From: Candidatus Leptovillus gracilis
GTDB lineage: Bacteria > Chloroflexota > Anaerolineae > Promineifilales > Promineifilaceae
DNA: 64,000 bases
Direction: 5' to 3'
NCBI GenBank assembly: GCA_016716065.1
Contig: JADJXA010000006.1
Location: forward strand, 124,001 to 188,000
Shown here: in pieces, positions 26,926 through 35,241 of the stretch
Layout of the letters: the number at the start of each line of letters is the position of its first letter
How positions within the stretch are numbered: position 1 is the stretch's first letter
Made by a program: the position numbers and the translations under genes
Notes under the pieces: generated by a model
What the model was told of the DNA's origin: nothing
Database searches by the model: none
What the model saw: the letters and a program-made list of their open reading frames with translations, nothing else

Positions 26926-27693
26926 ATGGAAGAAGAGTTAGACGACCCTGTGATTGTCGGCGAGTCAGAGGTGATTTTTAGGAGCCAGACCGAGGAGGCG
27001 ACAGAAGCCGCAGCCCTGAGCGAACCTGACGAACCGGCATTCGACGCCATTCATTCCCTGACGCGCCTGTTGGTGGGTGGCGCGTTGGAAGGATCGGCGG
27101 AAATGGCCCGCCGTCTGGCGCTGTGGGAGGCGTTTCTCCGCGAAGAAATGGGCCAAGATACCGCGCCCACGGACCAAAGCCCGGAGAATCTGATGCGCCA
27201 CGCACTCATTGGCCTGCTTTTTGAAGGCGAGGAACAGGCGCGGCGTGGTCTATCGCAAGTGTGGGGGTTACAGAAACGGCTGGCACAAACGGCCGTGCGC
27301 ACCACCCGCCCCATCACCCGCAGCCGCCTCTTGAACCCGCTGCACCGCCGCCTAGACAGCGCCGCCGAACGCGGCCAGGCTGAAATGGTGCGCTGGATTC
27401 AACGCGGACAGCTTGAAGAGCCGGTCAGCCGCGAATTGGCCCGCCTGGCCTTCGGTGAAATTGTAGACGAATTTATTGAACACCTGGCGGAGAACCAGGA
27501 AGTCAAAGAGTTGGTGCAGCAGCAAGGTGTTGGGCTGGCAAACGAAATGGTCGGCCAGGTCCGCGAACGCACCTTCACCGCCGACACATTGGTCGAACGC
27601 ATCGCCCGCGCCATCACCCGCCGCAGCCCACGCCTGGAACCCCCACCGGCCGATTTGTCTGAATTTGAACAAATTCGATCAGACGACAAATAA
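26926..27693 (+). CDS. Hypothetical protein (255 aa)
   Basis: I do not recognise the family. The N-terminus is acidic (residues 1-40). The body is helical with Leu/Ala/Arg-rich segments (AMRRLALWEAFL-type, PENLMRHALIGLLFEGEEQA), then FGEIVDEFIEHLAENQEVKELV and a basic C-terminus. There is no signal peptide or strong membrane helix. It is followed 3 bp later by an RDD membrane gene, so the two are co-transcribed. Confidence 0.65.
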   Translation: MEEELDDPVIVGESEVIFRSQTEEATEAAALSEPDEPAFDAIHSLTRLLVGGALEGSAEMARRLALWEAFLREEMGQDTAPTDQSPENLMRHALIGLLFEGEEQARRGLSQVWGLQKRLAQTAVRTTRPITRSRLLNPLHRRLDSAAERGQAEMVRWIQRGQLEEPVSRELARLAFGEIVDEFIEHLAENQEVKELVQQQGVGLANEMVGQVRERTFTADTLVERIARAITRRSPRLEPPPADLSEFEQIRSDDK

Positions 27694-27696
27694 TCT

Positions 27697-28292
27697 ATGT
27701 CACGTTCTTTCAGGAAAAAGCCGGAACAGCCAACATTTATCGGTCATTACGCCGGGTTTGTCACGCGGCTGGTGGCCTTTATTATTGATATTTTAGTTGT
27801 CACGTTCTCTATCAGCGTGATGTGGGTTGTCCTGACGCTGGTGCTCAGTTTTTTCAATCTTGATCTACGAGATGTGCTGACGGCCGTCGGCGGGACGAAT
27901 GACTTTTTTCGCTTCATCGTGGTGTTTCTAACCGGATTTGGGTTTACGTTTGCAATGGCAATGGTTTACAACATCTTTTTCTGGATGTTGGCCGGTAAAA
28001 CGTTGGGCAAGGCGGTGATGGGCATTCGCGTCATTGGGCCACGAGGCGCACGCATGACGTTTACGCGCAGTTTGTGGCGTTATGTGGGATATTGATTTCG
28101 GCGTTGCCCCTGTTTTTGGGCTATTTGTGGGTCCTTATCACCGATGAACGAGTAGGCTGGCATGATAAGTTTGCCGGTACGCGGGTGATTTACGACTATG
28201 AAGCGAAATACAGCGAAGCATTTTTGGGCCGTCTGGCGCGTCTGGCGCCTAAATTGGAAGCCAAACGGAACAAATTATTGAAAGAGAAATAA
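27697..28292 (+). CDS. RDD-family membrane protein (frameshifted)
   Basis: RDD proteins are small three-helix membrane proteins, some acting as Na+/H+ transporters. Here ARLVAFIIDILVV-type sequence (FVTRLVAFIIDILVVTFSIS) carries the R..D of the family, GKTLGKAVMGIRVI is the conserved loop, and DERVGWHDKFAGTRVI is the C-terminal D motif. The frame breaks at 28090-28096: YVGY should continue LISALPLFLGYLW, found in the next frame; one T lost from a TTT run explains it. Corrected end is 28292. Confidence 0.8.
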
Positions 28293-28361
28293 ATGGCTGG
28301 CAGCCGTGAACCGAAGTCCGTAATCCGTTTTCCGTTGGCACTTGCCAGAAGCAGCGCCCTA

Positions 28362-28399
28362 CGAAATACGGAATACGGAATACGGAATACGGAATACGG
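28362..28399. repeat. 7-bp tandem repeat (GAATACG)
   Basis: About five GAATACG units in a row. Upstream, 28308-28335 holds the rough reverse complement (CCGTAATCCGTTTTCCG), so the whole is another two-armed short-period repeat between RDD and the acyltransferase gene. Confidence 0.65.
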
Positions 28400-28433
28400 A
28401 TGCCAACCAATCACGCCAAAAGGGTAAACGGCC

Positions 28434-29838
28434 GTGTCAGAATCATACCAGCCACTCTCCAATTTAGACGCCGCCATTTTAGGCATCGAAGATAAAACCA
28501 ACCTGATGCTCATCTCCGGCATCCTGACGTTCGCCCGGCCGGTGATGGTGGAAGAGTTAAAAGCTGTCCTGCGGCAGCGCTGGCTGACACAGCGGCGTAT
28601 GCGCCAGCGGCTGGTTCGGCCCGGTTTGCTGCTGGCGCGGGCCTATTGGGAGGATGATCCTTATTTTGACCTGAATGCCCACGTGCACCGCATTGCCCTA
28701 CCCGCCCCCGGCGACCAAGCCACACTGCAAGAAATGGCCGGCGACCTGGCAAGCATGCCGCTGGATTTTTCTAAACCATTGTGGCAAATTCATGTCATTG
28801 ACAATTATGGCGCGGGCGGCGCAGTGATGTTCCGTCTTCATCATGTCGTGGCCGATGGCGCCGCGTTGGAGCATTTATTCTCTTCGCTAACGGACACCTC
28901 GGCCGCGGCCTCGATGGCGTCAGATTCGGCAACCGGCCGTTGTCCCCAACGGCCATAACCCTGAAGGCGTCAGCGAAATTGCCAGACAAATCGCCATTGC
29001 CACCAACATAGGGCGAAGTTGGGCGCGGCGGCTGGCAATTACCGGGCTGGACGTGTTGGCGGAGCCGAACAAAGGGCGGGAACTGCTGGACAAAGGAACA
29101 ACTTACGCCCAATCGGCCATCCAACTGGCCCTAAAAGTGGCCGAGCCAGAGACTGTTTTTGGCGCATCATTGGGCGTCAGCAAACGGTTGGCCTGGTCGA
29201 GACCACTGCCTATGGACCAGGTGCAGCGCGTGCGGCGTGCTCTAGGCGGCACACTCAACGACGTGATGATCACGGCGCTTATCGGTGGTTTACGGCGTTA
29301 CCGGTTGGCCGAAGGGCAGCCGGTAAACGGCGCCTGTTTCCGGGCGGCCATCCCGGTCAATTTGCGACCCAAGAAGCAGGCCCACAATCTGGGCAATCAA
29401 TTTGGTCTGGTATTGCTCTCTGCGTCGCTGGCGATGGCCGACCCGCAGGAACGGTTGGCCGAAGTGCAGGCGCAAATGGACCGGCTGAAGCAGTCGCCAG
29501 ACGCCATAACGACTTACAAATTGATCAGCGCGTTGGGATTTGCACCGCCGGCGGTGCAAAACGCACTGGTGAAGCAGTTTGGGGGGATGGCAACGGCCGT
29601 TATCTCCAACGTGCCCGGCCCAACCGAAACGCGCTACCTGGCCGGGCAAAAAATTGAGCATATCATGTTTTGGGCCCCCCAGTCTGGCCCGGTCGGCCTG
29701 GGCATTACCATCTACAGCTTTGCCGGTCAGGTTTACGTGGGCGTCAACGCCGACCCCAACGCCCTGGCCCGCCCGGATGAATTTATATTGGCTTTCCAGG
29801 CCGAATACACGGCCATGGTGGCATTGGCTGAAAATTAA
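28434..29838 (+). CDS. Wax ester synthase / diacylglycerol acyltransferase-like protein (frameshifted)
   Basis: Belongs to the WS/DGAT family, which esterifies acyl-CoA with alcohols or diacylglycerol at the membrane. The catalytic HHxxxDG is intact (HHVVADG, His136-Asp141), and the second half has LGGTLNDVMITALIGGLRRY, AAIPVNLRPK, and SNVPGPTETRYLAG, all typical. The frame changes between 28888 and about 28925, in the linker after LFSSLTD; the second frame reads through QIRQPAVVPNGHNPEGVSEIA to the stop at 29838. The net shift is +1 or -2 and the region contains GGCCGCGGCC, so two single-base losses are possible. Length is about 468 residues, normal for the family. Confidence 0.8.
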
Positions 29839-29852
29839 TCTCAGGAGGAACT

Positions 29853-30773
29853 ATGCTAAAGAGAATTATCGGTTTTATCATGTTTATAACCGGGTTGATT
29901 GGTCTGGGGCTGGCCATCGCCGGTTCCATTTTGGGGCGGCAGGCCATAGACCAGATCGGCGTCGGTTTGAACAATACGCTAACAATCACGTTGGACACCC
30001 TGGTAACGGTAAAAGATACGTTTGCATTGACAAAAACGGCCGTAGACCAGGCCGGCGCCAGCATCGCTACCGTCGAAACAACCACGGCCGGCCTCAGCCA
30101 GACCATTGGCGACACACAGCCGTTGGTTAACCAGCTTTCCGTCGTCACCAGCAGCGAAATTCCCAACAGCGTCGAGGCCATACAGGTGTCGCTCAACTCG
30201 TCGGCCGAATTGGCGCGTCAAGTGGACAACACCCTGCGTACCCTCAGCGATTTCCAGATCGAACAATCCTTCCCCTTACCACTCGGCCAGAGCATTGACC
30301 TGAATTTCGACCTGGGCATCAATTACGATCCACAAACGGCACTAGACGAGTCATTGGTCGGCATTGCCGACAGCCTGGACGGCGTTTCTGGCGAACTGCG
30401 CAATCTGGAGCCAATCTTCGCCGTCAACGCCAGCAATCTGGGCATGATGAGCGACAACGTGCAGCTTATTTCTGAAGACATCGCCGCCATTAACAAAGTT
30501 GTGGCCGACATTAACCCGCTTCTGGATCAGTATGTTGACACGGTTGTGCAGATTGAAAATAGCGTGAAGCAGGTACAGGCCAATCTGACATCTTATCTGC
30601 AAATCCTTAAAAATGTGGTCACAGCCTTAATGATCTGGCTGGCAATTCTGCACCTGGGACCTTTGTTCATGGGCTGGGAATTGATCAGCGGCATCTACAA
30701 TAAAAACGAGGTTGTGTATATTAACAGCACCGAAAAGCAAGACGAGTCTGAGGGTTCAGACAAAGGAGAATAA
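29853..30773 (+). CDS. Membrane protein with large coiled-coil domain (hypothetical)
   Basis: A 306-residue protein with one N-terminal helix (IIGFIMFITGLIGLGLAIAGSIL), about 220 residues rich in Ser/Thr/Gln/Asn/Leu heptads, then a C-terminal helix (VVTALMIWLAILHLGPLFMGW) and an acidic tail. The layout resembles methyl-accepting or MCE-like extracytoplasmic coiled coils, but no family motif is seen. A GGAGG lies 8 nt before the start. The next gene begins 4 bp after its stop. Confidence 0.7.
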   Translation: MLKRIIGFIMFITGLIGLGLAIAGSILGRQAIDQIGVGLNNTLTITLDTLVTVKDTFALTKTAVDQAGASIATVETTTAGLSQTIGDTQPLVNQLSVVTSSEIPNSVEAIQVSLNSSAELARQVDNTLRTLSDFQIEQSFPLPLGQSIDLNFDLGINYDPQTALDESLVGIADSLDGVSGELRNLEPIFAVNASNLGMMSDNVQLISEDIAAINKVVADINPLLDQYVDTVVQIENSVKQVQANLTSYLQILKNVVTALMIWLAILHLGPLFMGWELISGIYNKNEVVYINSTEKQDESEGSDKGE

Positions 30774-30777
30774 TGCC

Positions 30778-31146
30778 ATGCGTTTATTAATCCGTTGGAT
30801 AATCGTTGCGTTTTCATTATGGGTGGCCGTTCAGTTGGTTCCTGGGTTGGAGAAGGACGGCAACCTGGGGACGTGGTTCATGGTAGCGGCTATATTTGGG
30901 TTGGTGAATGCGGTGATACGGCCGTTTGTCCTCCTCTTAAGCTGCCCGTTGGTCGTACTCACATTGGGACTGTTTGTGTTAATTGTCAACTGGGCCATGT
31001 TGTCGCTTACTATCTGGCTCTCATCATCGCTTGGCCTCGGCTTCACCTCCGATGGCTTCTGGGCCACTTTCTTCGGCGCGATCATCATCAGCATTGTCAG
31101 CGGCCTCCTCAGCATCTTCCTCAAAGACAGCAACGAAAAGGGGTAA
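30778..31146 (+). CDS. Phage-holin-family 4 / YvlD-like membrane protein
   Basis: A 122-residue protein with four hydrophobic helices: RWIIVAFSLWVAVQLVPGL, then GLVNAVIRPFVLLLSCPLVV, LTLGLFVLIVNWAMLSLTIW and FGAIIISIVSGLLSIFL. The NAxIRPhxxLLxxPhxxhTLGLF signature is diagnostic of the PF04020 family. These are bacterial membrane proteins of unknown role despite the holin label. The frame is open upstream, but ATG at 30778 fits the first helix. Confidence 0.85.
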   Translation: MRLLIRWIIVAFSLWVAVQLVPGLEKDGNLGTWFMVAAIFGLVNAVIRPFVLLLSCPLVVLTLGLFVLIVNWAMLSLTIWLSSSLGLGFTSDGFWATFFGAIIISIVSGLLSIFLKDSNEKG

Positions 31147-31150
31147 TACC

Positions 31151-31212
31151 CGCACTGATTGGCTGGCTGGATGGTTGGCGCTAACCTACCATCCAGCCAG
31201 CCAGCCAACAAG
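31151..31212. repeat. Two-armed short-period repeat with GCGCTAACC core
   Basis: Left arm GATTGGCTGGCTGGATGG, core TTGGCGCTAACCTAC, right arm CATCCAGCCAGCCAGCCAAC. The arms pair almost perfectly (about 18 bp). It also begins CGCACTGA, as the other core repeats do. It may serve as a terminator after the YvlD-like gene. Confidence 0.7.
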
Positions 31213-31261
31213 GAAACGACGGCCGTTCCCCTTTGCCACATGAAAAATGGACCGGATGAGC

Positions 31262-31267
31262 TATAAT
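31262..31267 (+). promoter_or_regulatory. -10 box (TATAAT) of uvrC; leaderless candidate
   Basis: Exact TATAAT ending 6 nt before the ATG at 31274, so transcription would start at or beside the start codon. This also argues against the upstream in-frame ATG at 31247, which lies before the -10. Confidence 0.5.
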
Positions 31268-31273
31268 TCCGGC

Positions 31274-33148
31274 ATGACATACTCACCACCCGAACACGTA
31301 CAAGAAATCCTCAAAAATCTGCCGACCAGACCCGGCATTTATATCCACAAAGACAAACACGGGACCATCATCTACGTTGGTAAAGCCATTAACTTGCGCA
31401 GTCGGGTGCGCTCTTATTTCCACGCCAATGTAGACTCCGTAAAAACCCAACGCTTGCGCCGCGAAGTCGCCGACATCGAGATTATTACCACCGATTCCGA
31501 ATTGGAAGCGCTGCTGCTGGAAAACACCCTCATCAAAAAACACCAGCCGCGCTACAATGTGCGCCTAAAAGACGACAAACGCTACCCCTACATCAAGATT
31601 CACTGGCAAGACGATTTTCCCAAAGTCACCCTCACCCGGCGCATGGAGCGGGATGGTTCGCGCTACTTTGGCCCTTACACCTCCATTTGGGCGGTCCACC
31701 AAACCCTGGACATGCTGCGTAAAATCTTTCCCTATCTGACTTGTGACCGTATCATCACCGGTCAGGATGAACGCGCCTGCCTTTACTTCGACATCAAGTT
31801 GTGCAATGGGCCGTGTATTGGGGCTGTCAACAAACAGCAGTACCGGGAGATGATCAAGCAGTTGATGGACTTTTTGAATGGCAAGACGGAAGAGGTGGTG
31901 AAGCAAATTGAGGCGCGGATGGAACGCGCGGCCGTCAACCTGCAATTCGAGAAAGCGGCTGAGTACCGCGACCAACTGCGGGCGGTGAACCAGGTTGTCG
32001 CCAAACAAAAGGTCATCTCCGCCGCCAATGACGACCAGGACGTAATCGCTTTTGCCCGCGAAAAGGGGGACGCCTGCGTGCAGGTCTTTTTCATTCGCTA
32101 TGGTAAGCTGATTGGCCGCGAATACTTTTTGTTGGAAGGGACCGAAGATGAGGCCGACGAGACAGTGCTGCAAGATTTCCTGACGCAGTTCTACGACGAG
32201 GCCGCCCACGTGCCGAAAGAAGTCTTGCTGCCCCAGGAAGTATCTGAGGCGATGGTGATTGAGGAATGGCTGCGACAAAAACGCAGCACCAAAGTGACGC
32301 TGCAAGTGCCTCAGCGCGGCAAAAAGAAGGAACTGGTAGAAATGGCCGCTACCAATGCCGCCGACACCCTGGCGACGCTGCGCCAGCAGTGGGCCAGCGA
32401 CCGCTCCAAACATGTCACGGCCATGGCCGAATTGCAGCAGGCGCTCAACCTGTCCACCCCCCCGGCGCGCATCGAATGTTACGACATCAGCCATACCCAG
32501 GGGGCGCAGACAGTCGGTTCGATGGTGGTGTTTGTGCAGGGCGCGCCGAAAAAGAGCGATTACCGACGCTTCAACGTCCAGACGGTGGGCAATGACGATT
32601 ACGGCGCGATGACCGAAGTGTTGACGCGCCGCTTCCAACGTTACAAGGACACCTTAGCCGGCGAGCTGCACGATGCCAGCCAGATTGGGCAGGCTAAAAA
32701 GGAGACCGCCTGGGCGCTGCTGCCCGATTTGCTGATTGTGGATGGGGGTAAGGGGCAGTTGGCAACGGCCGTGCAAGTGCTAAAACAATATGGGCTGGAA
32801 AACGAAGTGCCCCTAACCGGTTTAGCCAAACAAGAAGAAGAGTTATTTGTGCCCGGCCGCACCCAATCTATTCTACTGCCGCGTCGCTCTGAGGGATTGT
32901 ATCTGGTGCAGCGGGTGCGTGATGAAGCCCACCGCTTTGCCAATGAAGGCCACCGTATCCGCCGGTCTAAGGTGGGCGTGGCTTCGGTGTTAGACAGCGT
33001 TCCCGGCGTTGGCCCCAAACGGCGCAAACTACTCCTATCGCAATTTGGCTCACTGGACGATCTACGTAAAGCCACCGTGGAGGAGATCGCCTCCACACCG
33101 GGCATTCCCCTGGAAGTCGCCGAAGCGGTGAAGGCGCTTTTGGCGTAA
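31274..33148 (+). CDS. uvrC: Excinuclease ABC subunit C
   Basis: UvrC makes both incisions around a UvrAB-bound lesion in nucleotide excision repair. The 624-residue protein has the GIY-YIG nuclease at the start (GIYIHKDKHGTIIYVGKA, residues 21-38), a UVR domain (AAVNLQFEKAAEYRDQL, about 215-235) that binds UvrB, the RNase H-like C-terminal nuclease (IECYDISHTQG; LLIVDGGKGQL; VRDEAHRFA), and a helix-hairpin-helix end (VPGVGPKRRKLLLSQFGSL). All parts are intact. Confidence 0.96.
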   Translation: MTYSPPEHVQEILKNLPTRPGIYIHKDKHGTIIYVGKAINLRSRVRSYFHANVDSVKTQRLRREVADIEIITTDSELEALLLENTLIKKHQPRYNVRLKDDKRYPYIKIHWQDDFPKVTLTRRMERDGSRYFGPYTSIWAVHQTLDMLRKIFPYLTCDRIITGQDERACLYFDIKLCNGPCIGAVNKQQYREMIKQLMDFLNGKTEEVVKQIEARMERAAVNLQFEKAAEYRDQLRAVNQVVAKQKVISAANDDQDVIAFAREKGDACVQVFFIRYGKLIGREYFLLEGTEDEADETVLQDFLTQFYDEAAHVPKEVLLPQEVSEAMVIEEWLRQKRSTKVTLQVPQRGKKKELVEMAATNAADTLATLRQQWASDRSKHVTAMAELQQALNLSTPPARIECYDISHTQGAQTVGSMVVFVQGAPKKSDYRRFNVQTVGNDDYGAMTEVLTRRFQRYKDTLAGELHDASQIGQAKKETAWALLPDLLIVDGGKGQLATAVQVLKQYGLENEVPLTGLAKQEEELFVPGRTQSILLPRRSEGLYLVQRVRDEAHRFANEGHRIRRSKVGVASVLDSVPGVGPKRRKLLLSQFGSLDDLRKATVEEIASTPGIPLEVAEAVKALLA

Positions 33149-33203
33149 ACGCAGCCTCATCCAGGGCTGCTGTCAGGCGACATGATTTGCAAGGACAAAA
33201 GAG

Positions 33204-34178
33204 ATGAATATACCTATCGGTTGGCTGCTTGAAGGTGAACCCTGGATAGAATATCGGACACGGCGTGATCTATTGGGGCAGTCTGAAACCGATCCCCTGG
33301 TGGAAACTGCCCGGATATCCATGCTGGCGGATGCTCGGGTACAAAGCCTGGTGGCCGAACTGTCAGCGTGGACGGGGAACGTTATCGCCAGCCATAAGAG
33401 CGCCAATCAACCATTTCACAAACTGACGTTTCTGGCTGATTTGGGCCTTAGGGCCAGTGATGCCGGTATGGACACAATTATTGCCCACATTTTGGCGCAT
33501 CAATCGGCAGAAGGACCGTTTCAACTGATGATGAATATCTCCCCCAGCGATGGGGGACCAGGTGAAGACCAGTGGGCCTGGGCGTTGTGTGATGCTCCGC
33601 TTATGGTTTATGCTCTGGTAAAGTTTGGTCTGGCAGAAGACGCGGCGGTGAGAACGGCCGTTAGCCATCTAACCAACTTGCTGCGTGACAACGGCTGGCC
33701 TTGCGCCGTCTCCCAAGAGTTGGGGAAATATCGTGGGCCAGGGCGCAAAGACGATCCCTGTCCCTTTGCCAATCTGGCTATGCTCAAAGCATTGTCTGAA
33801 ATTGATGCGCTGCGCGACTCTCCTGCCTGTCATGTAGGCGCGGAAACGCTGCTGAGCTTATGGAGCGAAAGCGCCACGAAACACCCATATATGTTTTTCA
33901 TGGGAACCGATTTTCGCAAGCTCAAAGTACCGTTTGTCTGGTACGACCTCCTGCACGTCCTCGATGTGCTGACACGATTTTCCTGGCTGCGGAATGATCC
34001 GCGATTGCTAGCTATGTTGGGCATCGTACAATCTAAGGCGGACCAGCAAGGATGCTTTACGTTGGAGTCCGTTTGGACGGCGTGGAAAGAGTGGGAATTT
34101 GGGCAGAAGAAGAAACCTTCGCGGTGGCTAACGCTGCTGGCGTGGCGCATCATCCGCGCACATCAGTCGCCGGGTTGA
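33204..34178 (+). CDS. Terpenoid-cyclase-like toroid-fold hypothetical protein
   Basis: A 324-residue protein: GWLLEGEPWIEYRTRRDLLG near the start, then repeated helices typical of alpha/alpha toroids (LADLGLRASDAGMDTIIAHIL; WALCDAPLMVYALVKFGL; LTNLLRDNGWPCAVS; CPFANLAMLKALSEI). This resembles squalene-cyclase-like hypothetical proteins. I see no DxDD or other cyclase catalytic motif, so an enzyme role is unproven. No signal peptide. It starts 55 bp after uvrC. Confidence 0.65.
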   Translation: MNIPIGWLLEGEPWIEYRTRRDLLGQSETDPLVETARISMLADARVQSLVAELSAWTGNVIASHKSANQPFHKLTFLADLGLRASDAGMDTIIAHILAHQSAEGPFQLMMNISPSDGGPGEDQWAWALCDAPLMVYALVKFGLAEDAAVRTAVSHLTNLLRDNGWPCAVSQELGKYRGPGRKDDPCPFANLAMLKALSEIDALRDSPACHVGAETLLSLWSESATKHPYMFFMGTDFRKLKVPFVWYDLLHVLDVLTRFSWLRNDPRLLAMLGIVQSKADQQGCFTLESVWTAWKEWEFGQKKKPSRWLTLLAWRIIRAHQSPG

Positions 34179-34213
34179 GCCTGTTTCATTGTAGTCAGGA
34201 GTGTTTTATCTCT

Positions 34214-34588
34214 ATGAAGATGGCACGGATAGAATCAGCGATACGTGTGGTGCTGGCGTTCAATGAAGCCCTCAACCGGCATGATGTCGCCGCGATGATG
34301 CTGTTGTTAAGCGATGACTGCATCTTTGAAAACACCCAGCCGACCCCTGATGGGGCTGTATACTCTGGCAAAGAAGCCATCAGCCAATTTTGGCAGGAGT
34401 TCTTCCGCGCGTCACCCCAGGCCCACATGGAAATAGAAGAGATTTTTGGTTTTGGCGTTCGCTGCGTTACCCGCTGGCGCTACGACTGGGTAGATGCCGC
34501 CGGGGAGAAAGGACATGTTCGCGGCGCAGATCTATTTCAGGTGAAACATGGTTTCATCTGCGAGAAGTTGTCCTATGTCAAAGGATAA
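34214..34588 (+). CDS. SnoaL-like / NTF2-fold protein
   Basis: A 124-residue protein matching the SnoaL-like NTF2 fold: VVLAFNEALNRHDVAAMMLL, LSDDCIFENTQPTPDGAVYSG, EAISQFWQEFFRASP and the C-terminal sheet VTRWRYDWVDAAGEKGHVRG. Members are small-molecule isomerases, cyclases or binding proteins. An AGGAG lies 12 nt before the chosen ATG; ATG at 34220 is an alternative. Confidence 0.8.
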   Translation: MKMARIESAIRVVLAFNEALNRHDVAAMMLLLSDDCIFENTQPTPDGAVYSGKEAISQFWQEFFRASPQAHMEIEEIFGFGVRCVTRWRYDWVDAAGEKGHVRGADLFQVKHGFICEKLSYVKG

Positions 34589-34638
34589 TGCGTCTTGTAT
34601 ACGCGCAAAGGTCATAATCGGACATTTTTGTCACCTTG

Positions 34639-35124
34639 TCAGATGTCACCTTGTCCCCCTGTCCGGGATAGTTCCCGCCAAACGGCCGCGGCTACCTGGG
34701 GCACGGCCGTTGCCACCGCCGCACTCAACCCTTCTTGCCATCCCACATCTTCTGGCTGAATGCCGTAAATCACCACCTCCGGCGGCAAAATGCCCAGGGC
34801 GTCGCCCAGGGCCAGCGCTTCGGCCAGACCGGCGTAGTGCATGGTTCCACGTAAATGGGCGTCACGGGAAGGCAGACGGCCGTCGCCTGGCAAAAAACGC
34901 CGCCACTCCCCCGGCGGCAGCCCCATATCGGCCGCGTCTATAATGATGGCCCGCTGGCAGCCCTCCAGCAGCAGCGCCGTTTCCAGCCCTGGCGTGCCGC
35001 CATCCAGCAGTTCCACCCCTTCGGGCAAGGGGTGGTAGGCAAGGAGAGATTGGCAAACGGCCGTGCCCACCCCATCATCCCCACGCAGCAGATTCCCTAA
35101 CGCCAACACCAGAGTCTTAGCCAT
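34639..35124 (-). CDS. NiFe hydrogenase maturation protease (HyaD/HycI type)
   Basis: Cleaves the C-terminal tail of the hydrogenase large subunit after nickel insertion. The 161-residue protein opens with LVLALGNLLRGDDGVG (GN.L..DDG.G, including the first nickel-binding Asp/Glu position) and carries DGGTPGLETALLLEG and AIIIDAADMG, which hold the other metal ligands. It follows the large-subunit gene on the same strand after 117 bp. Its natural substrate should be the seven-residue tail predicted on that gene. Confidence 0.92.
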   Translation of the reverse strand: MAKTLVLALGNLLRGDDGVGTAVCQSLLAYHPLPEGVELLDGGTPGLETALLLEGCQRAIIIDAADMGLPPGEWRRFLPGDGRLPSRDAHLRGTMHYAGLAEALALGDALGILPPEVVIYGIQPEDVGWQEGLSAAVATAVPQVAAAVWRELSRTGGQGDI

Positions 35125-35151
35125 GATTGAAACAGAAACAGGACGCGGATT

Positions 35152-35226
35152 TTCGCAGACAACGCCGATAACCGCAGATGTTTGATCTATCCGCGAAAAT
35201 CCGCCTCAGCCGCACTCAGCCGCGTC
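35152..35226. repeat. Inverted repeat between hydrogenase large subunit and protease genes
   Basis: AGGACGCGGATTTTCGC at 35152 is mirrored by GCGAAAATCCGC and GCGTCCT at the far end, as two nested arms. This matches a dispersed ACGCGGATTTTCGC-type repeat common in environmental genomes. It could form a hairpin in the operon mRNA and lower or stabilise distal expression. Confidence 0.6.
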
Positions 35227-35241
35227 CTATTCCGCAGCCTC

